A DNA stretch of 64,000 bases from Bacilli bacterium (GTDB lineage Bacteria > Bacillota_I > Bacilli_A > RFN20 > CAG-826). Of the stretch, positions 39,253 to 47,996 are shown piece after piece. The stretch is from the NCBI GenBank assembly GCA_024408085.1, contig JAKSVH010000004.1:35268-99267 (forward strand), written 5' to 3'. The number at the start of each line of letters is the position of its first letter. Position 1 is the first letter of the stretch. Below the pieces are notes generated by a model that worked only from the letters and a program-made list of their open reading frames with translations, was not told the DNA's origin and searched no databases. The translations under genes and the position numbers were made by a program.

Positions 39253-40384
39253 CATCCGTTCTTTAAAAGAAGCCAATTTAGGCAGAAGAATGATCGCCAT
39301 GATTATGGATGGCGTTATTTTTGCGTTTGTTTGGGTTGCTCTCGCTCTTTGGGTTTTTACTCCAATTGTAAATGCTACAATGCATTACTCTGATTTAGGA
39401 GTTACAGGGCTTAAATACGAAGTATTTTCTAAGCTTTATGTTTGTGAGGAAGTAGATTTGGAAACTCAAGAACATAAAGTGGTGGACGTTAATAAATTTG
39501 AAGAAATAAGCGGAAATACTCTTACTTACACTCCACTTTATAATTATCAAACTGAAGATATTAACTTTTATAAAGACAGAATTCATTACTATTATTGCTC
39601 ATATAAAACTGGCGAGAATATCGAATACCCAGAAGGCAAAGATCCTGAAGAATATAAGTCACCAATTTACCAACAATTTATCAAAGATAATGATGGCAAA
39701 GATGTTCTTCCAAAAGACTTCTATACTGAAGCTTGGTTTAATGAGTTGATTAGCGGAAAATCAACCATTAGAGATTATCAAAATTTAGCTTATAGTGCAG
39801 TCGCTGACTTAAGAGAGGCGCCGTTCTTTGAAGAGCTTAACGGAAAGATAAGTGCTTGCCAACTTGTTATTGCTTTACCAGCATTTGCAATTTCATATTT
39901 TGGTTTCTATTTGCTTGTTCCACTTTTATACAAAAATGGTGAAACCTTTGGTAAAAAGGTTATGCAAATTGGCCTTGTTACAAAGGATGGTTACCAAGTT
40001 AAAAAGAGACAAATTGTCTTTAGACAACTTCTCCTTTTTGCGTGGGTAAGTCTTTCTTTGTTTGTTGTTGGAATTGGATTAACTTCTATTGCAACTTTAG
40101 GTGTGGGTGTATTTATCTATTTAATTGCAACAGTCATATCAAGAACAAGACGTTCTCCAATGGATTATGCTGCTTATACTTACATGATTCACACGGGGAA
40201 ATCTGTATGGTTTAAAGATAGTGCTGAAGAGGAACAAAAAGAGATTGAACTTGATGAAAAAATGTCCAAATATCAACGTTATAATCCTAATGAAAAGAAC
40301 CTCATTCAAGTGGGCACAGAAATCGTTAACGAAGACGTAAAAAGAGAACTCGAAGAAGAAAAATTAAAAAAAGATAAAAAGTAA
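39242..40384 (+). CDS. RDD-family membrane protein with large extracytoplasmic loop (second of a pair)
   Basis: A 380-residue paralogue of the upstream protein with the same plan: TM1 with RRMIAMIMDGVIFAF, an outer loop of about 140 residues (both loops contain a DxxxYYY-type aromatic patch and AWFN or VEWFN), then TM2, GETFGKKVMQIGLVTKDGYQVKKRQ, TM3-TM4 and a charged C-terminal tail. The 11-base overlap and shared loop organisation imply a tandem duplication acting as a heteromer. Function unknown. Confidence 0.7.
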   Translation: MKNSIRSLKEANLGRRMIAMIMDGVIFAFVWVALALWVFTPIVNATMHYSDLGVTGLKYEVFSKLYVCEEVDLETQEHKVVDVNKFEEISGNTLTYTPLYNYQTEDINFYKDRIHYYYCSYKTGENIEYPEGKDPEEYKSPIYQQFIKDNDGKDVLPKDFYTEAWFNELISGKSTIRDYQNLAYSAVADLREAPFFEELNGKISACQLVIALPAFAISYFGFYLLVPLLYKNGETFGKKVMQIGLVTKDGYQVKKRQIVFRQLLLFAWVSLSLFVVGIGLTSIATLGVGVFIYLIATVISRTRRSPMDYAAYTYMIHTGKSVWFKDSAEEEQKEIELDEKMSKYQRYNPNEKNLIQVGTEIVNEDVKRELEEEKLKKDKK

Positions 40385-40432
40385 AAATCTTTAGGTTTTT
40401 AGGTGGTTTTTTCTGCAAAACCCCAATATTTT

Positions 40433-40461
40433 GCCTCTCAATAAATTGAGTGGCTTTTTTA
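40433..40461 (+). terminator. Terminator after the RDD pair
   Basis: GCC-T-CTCAAT with ATTGAG-T-GGC (40433-40454), one T/T mismatch, followed by six T. Confidence 0.88.
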
Positions 40462-40498
40462 TTTATAGAAAAAGAATTATAACTGTGTTATTATTCTA

Positions 40499-40522
40499 CT
40501 GTAGTATACAGCTACGTTATAC
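40499..40522 (+). promoter_or_regulatory. Promoter/operator region of the ABC transporter operon
   Basis: An inverted repeat CTGTA-GTA-TACAG (40499-40511) precedes a TTATAC element (40517-40522) that could be the -10 box; no convincing -35 box is seen. AGGAGG is close to the ATG at 40542. The palindrome is a candidate repressor site for sugar-responsive control. Confidence 0.4.
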
Positions 40523-40541
40523 ACCATAGGAGGTAAAACTA

Positions 40542-41987
40542 ATGGACGTAAGAATCGAGAATCTTACTAAAACCTTCGTCGGTAAAAAAGGTGTCGAAAC
40601 TACCGCTGTCAATAAGATGAATTTTACTATACCTGACGGTAAACTCGTCGGTCTTTTAGGTCCATCTGGATGCGGAAAGTCTACAACACTTTATATGATT
40701 GCTGGTTTACACAAACCAACCGACGGTCACATTTGGTTTGGTGATGAAGATGTTACAAACGTTCCACCAGAGAACCGTGGCATTGGCTTAGTCTTCCAAA
40801 ACTACGCTCTTTATCCACATCTCTCAGTTCGTCAAAACATTGAATTCCCACTCGACAATGTGCGCCTCACCGGTCCATTCGGTGAAGAGGAAAACCGTCT
40901 TTTTGACGCAGTTCATGACAAAAAGACAACCGAGAAAGACTTAGCTCGTACAAAGAAAGCTTTAGCAAAAGCTGAAAAGTCAAAAGCTTCTTTAGAAGCA
41001 AAAATTGCAGCTCATGAGGGCGAAGAAGATGAAATTTTCTTAGCTCAAAAGGACAAACTTGCTGTTGCAGTTCAAACAATTGAATCTTCTACAAAGAGAA
41101 TCGCATCTCTTGAAGAACACCTTGTTTATTGTGATGGCGAAATTGCAAAAGCCCAAGAAAACCTCGATAAGGCAAAAGCCGCATTCGAAGAACTCAAGGT
41201 ATCTGATCCAGAAGCTGCAGCCAAAAAAGCTCTTAGAAAATTATCAAAAGCTGACAAAGATGCAATCGCTCTTGAAATGGCAAAAGTCGTTGATATTGAT
41301 CAATACTTAGACAGAAAACCAAAAGAGTTATCTGGCGGTCAACAACAACGTGTTGCTATCGCGCGTGCATTATCTAAAAAGCCAAGAGTCCTTCTTCTTG
41401 ACGAACCACTTTCAAACCTTGATGCTCGTTTAAGACTTCAAACACGTGAAGAAATTAAACGTATTCAACGTGAAACTGGTATTACAACAGTCTTCGTTAC
41501 ACACGACCAAGAAGAAGCTATGTCAATTTCAGACTTCATTGTTGTTATGAAACTCGGTGTTGTTCAACAAATTGATGAACCTCAAAAGGTTTATGATGAA
41601 CCAGCTAACTTATTCGTCGCTAAATTCTTAGGTTCTCCAGCTATCAACGTATTTGATGGAGAAATCAAAGGCGGAAAACTTTTACTTAATGGCAAAGTCA
41701 TTGATGAAGACAAAGTCTTTGGTAAAGAAGATAGAAAAGTTAAACTTGCTGTTCGTCCAGAAAGCTTTGATTACGATAAAAAAGGCGGAGATGTCCCAGT
41801 TACAGTAACATCAGTCGAACACATCGGCCGTGATATTACAGTTAATGGTCACATTACCGACCAAGAAAATCACGTTAAGGTTATTATTCCAAGTGCATTA
41901 CGCAACGAAATCCTTGGAAAACCAGAAATTTCATTTAAAGCCAGACGTTTCTACGTTTTCGAAGAAACAGGCGAAAGGATTAAATAA
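40542..41987 (+). CDS. Carbohydrate ABC transporter ATPase (UgpC/MsmK type) with coiled-coil insertion
   Basis: A 481-residue MalK/MsmK-type ATPase, about 110-120 residues longer than usual. Walker A GPSGCGKST (40-48), Q-loop Gln 86 (VFQNYALYPHLSV), signature LSGGQQQR (263-270), Walker B RVLLLDEP (282-289), D-loop SNLDAR, H-loop VTHDQEEA, and a C-terminal OB-type regulatory domain. Between Q-loop and signature lie 177 residues instead of about 50: residues 118-245 are Lys/Glu/Ala-rich heptads (KKALAKAEKSKASLEAKI) likely forming a coiled coil in the helical domain that touches the permeases. It energises sugar uptake; the substrate is unknown. Confidence 0.9.
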   Translation: MDVRIENLTKTFVGKKGVETTAVNKMNFTIPDGKLVGLLGPSGCGKSTTLYMIAGLHKPTDGHIWFGDEDVTNVPPENRGIGLVFQNYALYPHLSVRQNIEFPLDNVRLTGPFGEEENRLFDAVHDKKTTEKDLARTKKALAKAEKSKASLEAKIAAHEGEEDEIFLAQKDKLAVAVQTIESSTKRIASLEEHLVYCDGEIAKAQENLDKAKAAFEELKVSDPEAAAKKALRKLSKADKDAIALEMAKVVDIDQYLDRKPKELSGGQQQRVAIARALSKKPRVLLLDEPLSNLDARLRLQTREEIKRIQRETGITTVFVTHDQEEAMSISDFIVVMKLGVVQQIDEPQKVYDEPANLFVAKFLGSPAINVFDGEIKGGKLLLNGKVIDEDKVFGKEDRKVKLAVRPESFDYDKKGGDVPVTVTSVEHIGRDITVNGHITDQENHVKVIIPSALRNEILGKPEISFKARRFYVFEETGERIK

Positions 41988-42044
41988 CTTCGGTTATAAA
42001 AATAATCTATGGTCGCAAATGAAATTAATATGAAAGGAGCAGAA

Positions 42045-43100
42045 GTGAAATCCACTATTGATCCTAAAACAGTGAAGTTAGTCTCAAAACGTAGACGTGT
42101 TACTCTTCCACAATGGGGAACCGCCTGGATTGTTTTGATTCCTGCTTTAATCTTTATCTGCTTGTTTATGCTTTATCCAATCATAAACACATTCCTTTAT
42201 GCATTTATTCAGGATTTCCAATATGCAAAAGGTGCAGGAAGCTTTGCTTTGGGTCAATTTATATCGACTATTACAAATGGTCCAGCTAGAAATGCTGCAT
42301 TCGGTTTTAATAACTTTGTTTTAGCACTTGAAAACAGTGTCTTTAGACAATCAATTCTTAATACCGCAATCTTGACTATTGTTGAAGTACCATTAACAAT
42401 CATTGTTTCACTTCTCATTGCTACATTCCTTAATTCTATTAAGGTATTAAAAGGTTTCTATCAAACCATTTTCTTCCTTCCATATGTAACTAACACGATC
42501 GCTTTAGGTTTAATCTTTAACATTGCATTCTCCAAAACACCAGGTGGATTTGTAAACATCCTTCTGCACGATGTCTTTGGAGTACAGGACCCGATAAACT
42601 GGTTGTCCTCAGCCCCATATAAGATTGGTGGCCCAACAGCAACCAAGTTTACACAAGGTGTAGTTCTTGTTATTTACTCATTATGGAACGGTATCGCGTT
42701 CAAGATTCTTGTCTTTATGTCAGGTCTTGCAACGATCGATAAACAATATTCTGATGCCGCAAAAATTGATGGTGCATCAGGATTCACAATATGGAGACGT
42801 ATTACGTTGCCTTTGTTGTCTCCACAAATTCTTTACATTACCATCACATCCTTCATTGGATCGTTTAAGATGTACACAGGTGTTATGTCAGTTTACCAAG
42901 GTATCAACGCAGACGCCTATTACTTCGGTGGTGATAAAGGTAATGACTGGATTCCAGTCGTCGGTTGGATTTATAAACAACTCGATGCTGACCAATTAAG
43001 ACCAGGCATTGCTTCAGCAGCATCTCTCATTCTTTTAGCCATCATTATGGTTATTACAGCAGCTCAATTTGCTGTAAGCAAGAAGAGAGTGCATTATTAG
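42045..43100 (+). CDS. Carbohydrate ABC transporter permease (MalF/UgpA type)
   Basis: About 351 residues with six predicted membrane helices and the ATPase-coupling EAA loop (YSDAAKIDGASGFTIWRRITLPLLSP). The start proposed is GTG 42045, five bases after AAAGGAG; ATG 42009 is in frame but has no ribosome binding site. The first outer loop is enlarged by about 45 residues between TM1 and TM2. It forms the heterodimeric channel with the next gene product. Confidence 0.88.
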   Translation: MKSTIDPKTVKLVSKRRRVTLPQWGTAWIVLIPALIFICLFMLYPIINTFLYAFIQDFQYAKGAGSFALGQFISTITNGPARNAAFGFNNFVLALENSVFRQSILNTAILTIVEVPLTIIVSLLIATFLNSIKVLKGFYQTIFFLPYVTNTIALGLIFNIAFSKTPGGFVNILLHDVFGVQDPINWLSSAPYKIGGPTATKFTQGVVLVIYSLWNGIAFKILVFMSGLATIDKQYSDAAKIDGASGFTIWRRITLPLLSPQILYITITSFIGSFKMYTGVMSVYQGINADAYYFGGDKGNDWIPVVGWIYKQLDADQLRPGIASAASLILLAIIMVITAAQFAVSKKRVHY

Positions 43101-43113
43101 AAAGGAGTAGAAC

Positions 43114-44073
43114 ATGGCAGAAAAAGCATTATACTTCGCTGATGATAAGTCACGTAGGCTATATCTTGCTAAGACAATTATTGTCAAAGTGTTAGTCTAT
43201 TTGTTCTTAACAATTTTTGCATTATTCTTACTTGCTCCTTTCGTTCTTATGATCGTTGGATCATTTGTTAATGCAAAAGCATTCGATGTCTTTAAAAACA
43301 CAGCAGATTTCTCTCAACTTGGCTTTGCCAACTGGGGTTTCTCGAACTATGCTGAAGTCTTCAAGGACACTTATGTTAATAACTTGGGGCAGACAGTACC
43401 AAAATCAGGAAATAACTTCCCGGTCTTCTTCCTCAACACATTTATTGTTGCTGTCGGTTCAACAACAGTTACTGTTGTTACAGCTGTATTAGCAGCATTT
43501 GCCTTCGCTCGTCTTGAATTCAAAGGAAAAGAAGCTTTGTTCGCATTACTTCTTGCTACAATGATGATTCCAGGCGAAATGATGGTTATTACAAACTTTA
43601 CTACAGTAAGTAAGTTAGGTTGGACAAATACATTCTCGGCCTTGATATTCGTTCATGGCGTATCTGTATTCTATGTTTTCTACTTAAGACAAACATTCCA
43701 ACAAATTCCAAACGAACTTTATCTTGCTGCTAAAGTCGATGGCGTTAGCGACATTGGATATTTATGGAAAGTCATGATTCCAATTGCAATGCCAACAATT
43801 ACCACAATTATTATTTTGTCGATGATGGGTTCGTGGAACTCCTTCGTCTGGCCAAACTTAGTTGCAAACGGCACATGGATGAACAAAAAAGGTGGTCACT
43901 CCATGTTGCTCGTCTCCAATGGTTTACGTTTGCTCTTCTCACAGGGTAGTGAGAACTTAGAAGCAATTAAGATTGCCGGATCCATGGTTATCTCAATTCC
44001 ATTATTCATAATCTTTATTTGTTTCAGAAAGTACATCATGAGAGGTGTCTCACGTTCTGGAATTAAAGGATAA
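43114..44073 (+). CDS. Carbohydrate ABC transporter permease (MalG/UgpE type)
   Basis: A 319-residue inner-membrane permease with six helices and the EAA loop YLAAKVDGVSDIGYLWKVMIPIAMP. AAAGGAG precedes the ATG and 13 bases separate it from the first permease gene. Like its partner it has an enlarged periplasmic-side loop between TM1 and TM2. Confidence 0.9.
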   Translation: MAEKALYFADDKSRRLYLAKTIIVKVLVYLFLTIFALFLLAPFVLMIVGSFVNAKAFDVFKNTADFSQLGFANWGFSNYAEVFKDTYVNNLGQTVPKSGNNFPVFFLNTFIVAVGSTTVTVVTAVLAAFAFARLEFKGKEALFALLLATMMIPGEMMVITNFTTVSKLGWTNTFSALIFVHGVSVFYVFYLRQTFQQIPNELYLAAKVDGVSDIGYLWKVMIPIAMPTITTIIILSMMGSWNSFVWPNLVANGTWMNKKGGHSMLLVSNGLRLLFSQGSENLEAIKIAGSMVISIPLFIIFICFRKYIMRGVSRSGIKG

Positions 44074-44096
44074 AATAATAAAGAAAGGAAAAAAAT

Positions 44097-45851
44097 ATGA
44101 AAAAACTTAACAAAACATTAGGTCTAAGTTTACTTGCAGTTGCTGCAGGAGCACTAAGCTCATGTGGTGGCTCAAGAGCACATGGCGAAATTGAATATTG
44201 GTCATGTTTTGGTGGTGCTTACACAAGTGTTCTTGAAGGCATTGCACTCAAAGTTGGTGAAAAAGTTGGTACAACTGTGAACCATGTATCACATAACTCA
44301 TATGATAAAATCAAAACTGATGTTATGTATCAAATTACTGGTGCTGGTGAATATCCAAACATTGTTACTGGTTACCCAGATCACTTTGCTGAATATATCG
44401 GAAGTAACGCTTTAGTTTCTCTTGATAAATATTTAGCAGATTATAACAAGACAAACGGAACTGATTTATTAAACGATTACCTTCCAGCATATATGGAAGA
44501 AAACTACGCATTAGCAGCAGATTCCAAAGGAAATCCACTTCTTTATGGTCTTCCATTTAACAAATCAACTGAATTAATGGGCTATAATGGTTCATTTGTT
44601 GATTATGCAAAATACCTTTGCGATAACTCGTTAGAGGGATTAACTCCTGCTGATGATTTAGGTAAAGTTCCAGCAACATGGGGCGAATGGGAAGTAAAAG
44701 GTCCAAAATATCGTGGAATCCTTGATAAACTCTGCGCACCAGATGCAAAATCAAAAGGCAAAGTCATTTATGGTAGACAAACTTATGATGGAAGTGCTTA
44801 TGATTTCCTCGTTCAAGATAGAAATGATAGCCTTAAGAGATTAGACGAAGAAGGAAATCCTATTTATTATCTTGAAGATGGCCGTGTTGCACTTGTTGAC
44901 TTCACAAACGTTGATATCAACATGTCAAGAGTTATCTCTTGGGACTCACTTGATAACATGTTTATTACACTTGTTAGACAATGGGGCTCACAATACACAA
45001 ATCTTACCGATGATCAAAAGAAAGAAGAACCACTTTATAGAAAAGGTGACATTATGTTCGTGTCTCCTGAAAACAAACAAAAGACAATTGATTGTTTAAG
45101 ATACTTCACAAAACTTCACGATCTAAAGATTTTTGGTGAACCAAGTGAATTCGATTCAACTTATAACTCAGAAGCATTCGAACAAGGTAAAGTTATGTTC
45201 ATGCTTTGTTCTTCAGGCGGTTTAAGCTACAACACTGCAAACTGGCAACACCGTTTCAGAGTTGCACCTCTTCCATATAGAGATGCAGATCACAAATACG
45301 TTATTTCTCAAGGTGCTGACATTGCATTAACAGATAGAAGCAATAACTATGAGGAATGTTTCGATGCAATGGTTGCCTTAACAACTGGCGATATTCAAGC
45401 AGAATGGTGCTTACAAACTGGTTATTATCCATGTTCAAAGAGCGCTATCAATGCTCCAGCATATCAATCATTCTTACACGAAGCTGATGATGAGGTTGTT
45501 CAAGCAAATGCTGATGCAATTAAGGTTGAACATCCAGAATATACAGCAGAACAAGCACTCGAAAAAGCACGTGAAGAAGTTTATTCAACTCCAACTCGTG
45601 TTGCTTACCGTGAAGGTTCAAATGTCAATGAAGAAAACTACATGAAGGAAGGCTCAAATTGGCACAAATTCATCGATCCAGCATTCATTGGCTCTTCAAC
45701 AATTAGAAAATTAGTCAAAGCTGTCTTCAAAGAAGCATTCCACAAAACAGGTTCTGCTCCAGATTCAGACTTTGAAAAAATTCTTAGAGATGTTGTCAAC
45801 TCCGATGATATCAGAGTTACATATAAGACAAACATTCGTGTTGTTGAATAA
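44097..45851 (+). CDS. Extracellular solute-binding lipoprotein of the sugar ABC transporter
   Basis: A 584-residue lipoprotein (signal peptide with lipobox LSSC, C23) of the SBP family 1 type; the start of the mature part GEIEYWSCFGGAYTSVLEGI matches that fold. It is longer than average (about 420-450), with inserts around residues 215-290. It captures the substrate and delivers it to the two permeases. GAAAGGAAA site upstream. Substrate not predictable. Confidence 0.88.
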   Translation: MKKLNKTLGLSLLAVAAGALSSCGGSRAHGEIEYWSCFGGAYTSVLEGIALKVGEKVGTTVNHVSHNSYDKIKTDVMYQITGAGEYPNIVTGYPDHFAEYIGSNALVSLDKYLADYNKTNGTDLLNDYLPAYMEENYALAADSKGNPLLYGLPFNKSTELMGYNGSFVDYAKYLCDNSLEGLTPADDLGKVPATWGEWEVKGPKYRGILDKLCAPDAKSKGKVIYGRQTYDGSAYDFLVQDRNDSLKRLDEEGNPIYYLEDGRVALVDFTNVDINMSRVISWDSLDNMFITLVRQWGSQYTNLTDDQKKEEPLYRKGDIMFVSPENKQKTIDCLRYFTKLHDLKIFGEPSEFDSTYNSEAFEQGKVMFMLCSSGGLSYNTANWQHRFRVAPLPYRDADHKYVISQGADIALTDRSNNYEECFDAMVALTTGDIQAEWCLQTGYYPCSKSAINAPAYQSFLHEADDEVVQANADAIKVEHPEYTAEQALEKAREEVYSTPTRVAYREGSNVNEENYMKEGSNWHKFIDPAFIGSSTIRKLVKAVFKEAFHKTGSAPDSDFEKILRDVVNSDDIRVTYKTNIRVVE

Positions 45852-45873
45852 TTTAATTAAGGAGAAAAATTAA

Positions 45874-47223
45874 ATGAAAAAATTAGGCGTACTTTTAGCC
45901 GCTTCTCTCATCTCTATTGGTGCTTTAGCATCATGTGGAGATAACAAAAAGATTGAAGCAAAAAATGTTAAGGGTGGTTCCGCTGAAGATAGAGAAGCCA
46001 TTCAAAATGCCGTTAATGGCGCAATTATTACCACTGGTGGTGGTACAACAATTCTTCCAACTTCAACAATGGAAATTAGCGATAATGATATCGGAACTTC
46101 CTACGTTTTACTTTCTACCTCACAAAGAAAAGTTAAAATGGAATGGAATGTTGAAGCAACAGGCTGCACTTATCAATTAATTGATATTGATGAATACCAC
46201 AAATTCGTTGATATTGCTTTCCCAAAGAAGGGTGAAGCAGATGGATCACTCACTTTCTCATTAGCAAAGATTAGCTGCAATGACGCAGTTTCAACTGATC
46301 CACAAATTAAATATACTTGTCCAGTCAAAGCACAAACCTATAGACGTAGTGATTACAAAATCGCTGACTTAAATAAGGTTGTTGCAAAAGATATTGAAGT
46401 TAAGAATAAAAAAGGAGAAGTTATTGCTACAGCAGACGCTGGTTATGACATTGTCGACTATACCTTATTAAATCCATACTTCATCACAAATAACGCTGAT
46501 GCAGCAGAAAAACAATATCTCTATGTTAATACACCGGGTAAAATCATTTACAACACACCTGATGGAAACTGGGGACTTATTGCTGATGGCGATCAAGTTA
46601 TGGAATACTATGCTGGTGGTGCTTATAACTTAAATGAAAAGACATTCCCAGCAATGATGGATGGAAACAAATATGTTTCTATTTCCGGAAACATGGGTAT
46701 GTACTTAGGAAACATTCAACTCGGCTTCATTACTGATATGAAGAAGATTGATGCTTCATTAGTTACTGAACCAACAATGAACTTCCAAGAAATCGACGAA
46801 ACAGCTCTTAATGCAATTAAAAACGAATTCGGTGGACACAAACAATGTGTTGTTGGTGCAAACTTATCAAATGCTTTATATGAAGTTAAAGGAACATATG
46901 TTCCAGGCTCATGTAAAGTCAATGATAAAGCTTCAACAAGTGTTGCAGTTGGTACACGTTTCACAATCCAAGTCAAATTAGCTGGTTCAGAAGAAGTTGT
47001 TACAGTTGCTTACGACTACCACGTTTGTAAAGAAGCAACAGACAAGACAATGTTTAATACATTAAAAGCTCTTGTCCAAGCAAATGAAGCTTCTGTAGTT
47101 GATATCAAGGGTACATTACGTTACGTTGCAACAGAATCTCAACCATTCTACCAAACAGCAGCTGTTCCAGGACAATGGACATTAGTTCCATTTGATGCAA
47201 CACACGTTGTCGTTGGTGATTAA
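45874..47223 (+). CDS. Uncharacterised lipoprotein encoded with the ABC transporter
   Basis: A 449-residue exported lipoprotein with signal peptide and lipobox (LASC, C21). No family was recognised. The mature part is beta-rich, with two similar-looking Thr/Ser and aromatic-rich halves and cysteines C104, C134, C147 and others spaced through the chain. It lies 22 bases after the solute-binding protein and is the last gene before the operon terminator, so it probably assists substrate capture or polymer binding at the surface. AAGGAGAAA upstream of the start. Confidence 0.75.
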   Translation: MKKLGVLLAASLISIGALASCGDNKKIEAKNVKGGSAEDREAIQNAVNGAIITTGGGTTILPTSTMEISDNDIGTSYVLLSTSQRKVKMEWNVEATGCTYQLIDIDEYHKFVDIAFPKKGEADGSLTFSLAKISCNDAVSTDPQIKYTCPVKAQTYRRSDYKIADLNKVVAKDIEVKNKKGEVIATADAGYDIVDYTLLNPYFITNNADAAEKQYLYVNTPGKIIYNTPDGNWGLIADGDQVMEYYAGGAYNLNEKTFPAMMDGNKYVSISGNMGMYLGNIQLGFITDMKKIDASLVTEPTMNFQEIDETALNAIKNEFGGHKQCVVGANLSNALYEVKGTYVPGSCKVNDKASTSVAVGTRFTIQVKLAGSEEVVTVAYDYHVCKEATDKTMFNTLKALVQANEASVVDIKGTLRYVATESQPFYQTAAVPGQWTLVPFDATHVVVGD

Positions 47224-47243
47224 TTCTAAAAGTTAACAAAATT

Positions 47244-47271
47244 AGAGCTCTTGCAAAAGGGCTCTTTTTTT
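47244..47271 (+). terminator. Terminator of the ABC transporter operon
   Basis: Nine-bp stem AGAGCTCTT/AAGGGCTCT (one wobble) with a GCAA tetraloop (47244-47265) and a T run. Confidence 0.93.
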
Positions 47272-47298
47272 GTTGCTATTTATCTTTATTTATATAAT
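47270..47298 (+). promoter_or_regulatory. tRNA-Lys promoter
   Basis: TTGTTG (47270-47275), 17-base spacer, TATAAT (47293-47298), 14 bases before the tRNA. The -35 box is partly inside the T run of the preceding terminator. Confidence 0.8.
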
Positions 47299-47312
47299 AA
47301 TATATGAGCGCT

Positions 47313-47388
47313 GCACCATTAGCTCAGCTGGTAGAGCAACTGACTCTTAATCAGTGGGTCACAGGTTCGATCCCTGCATGGTGTACCA
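47313..47388 (+). tRNA. tRNA-Lys (anticodon CUU)
   Basis: A complete 76-base cloverleaf: acceptor GCACCAT/ATGGTGT (G-U at the first pair), D arm with GCTCAGCTGGTAGAGC, anticodon stem ACTGA/TCAGT with loop CTCTTAA (anticodon CTT at 47346-47348), variable loop, T arm ACAGG/CCTGC-type with TTCGATC, and an encoded CCA end. It decodes AAG. Confidence 0.97.
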
Positions 47389-47397
47389 TTAAAAATT

Positions 47398-47428
47398 AAA
47401 TCACATCGTAAGGTGTGATTTTCTTTTT
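47398..47428 (+). terminator. tRNA-Lys terminator
   Basis: AAATCACA (47398-47405) with TGTGATTT (47414-47421), 8-base loop, then a T-rich tract. Confidence 0.85.
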
Positions 47429-47439
47429 ATAGAAAATAT

Positions 47440-47453
47440 CACTGATTAAGAGT
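47440..47453 (+). repeat. 14-base inverted copy of the tRNA-Lys anticodon arm
   Basis: CACTGATTAAGAGT (47440-47453) is the exact reverse complement of tRNA bases 47343-47356 (anticodon loop and 3' stem). It runs into the -10 box of the following kinase gene. Confidence 0.7.
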
Positions 47454-47458
47454 ATACT
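47453..47458 (+). promoter_or_regulatory. -10 box of the kinase-like gene
   Basis: TATACT ends eight bases before the ATG at 47467; no clear -35 box. Predicted leaderless. Confidence 0.5.
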
Positions 47459-47466
47459 AATGCGTT

Positions 47467-47958
47467 ATGAAAATTCTAATTGCAATGTCAGCTATCGCCG
47501 GTGCAGGTAAATCTACATACGCGAAACACTACAAAATGAATCACACAGACGAACACGTTGAGATTGTTTCAAGTGATGGCATTCGCAAGGAGTTAACAGG
47601 GGTCTATAACAACCTAAATTTTGAGAAGGAAGTTTGGGATCTTTATTTTAAAAGAATTAATACTTTAAGAGATGCAAATGATGACATAGTCATCATAGCA
47701 GACTCTACAAACATTTATAACAAGTTCAGAAAAGAGCTCGGAATTATCCCAGGATTTGATAAGAAAATTCTTGTAGTAATAACCAAAGATTTAGAGCTTT
47801 GTTTGAAGAAAAACAGAGAGCGTGATCACGCAAAATACGTCCCAGAAGACGCAATCAAAAGAATGTATGAAAAATGGGAAAAAGTCGATGAAGAAACAGC
47901 AGCTTTATTTGATGAAGTTCGCTACATCGATGGTTGGTTTGACAAGTTTGCAATTTAA
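47467..47958 (+). CDS. P-loop kinase resembling polynucleotide 5'-kinase/zeta-type ATPases
   Basis: A 163-residue single-domain P-loop protein. Walker A AGAGKST is at 11-17, followed by SSDGIRKEL (35-43) and ADSTN (78-82), the arrangement of T4-Pnk-like kinases in which the Asp activates the acceptor hydroxyl; the lid has RER near residue 120. It could phosphorylate an RNA/DNA end or a small molecule. It directly follows tRNA-Lys but has its own terminator-separated promoter. No ribosome binding site. Confidence 0.7.
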   Translation: MKILIAMSAIAGAGKSTYAKHYKMNHTDEHVEIVSSDGIRKELTGVYNNLNFEKEVWDLYFKRINTLRDANDDIVIIADSTNIYNKFRKELGIIPGFDKKILVVITKDLELCLKKNRERDHAKYVPEDAIKRMYEKWEKVDEETAALFDEVRYIDGWFDKFAI

Positions 47959-47984
47959 TATTTCATTTTGAATATTAAAAGTAG

Positions 47985-47990
47985 TATAAT
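47985..47990 (+). promoter_or_regulatory. -10 box of the Rex-like gene
   Basis: TATAAT ends six bases before the ATG at 47997. Only a weak -35 box (TTCATT at 47962-47967) is seen. Predicted leaderless. Confidence 0.55.
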
Positions 47991-47996
47991 TGAGAC

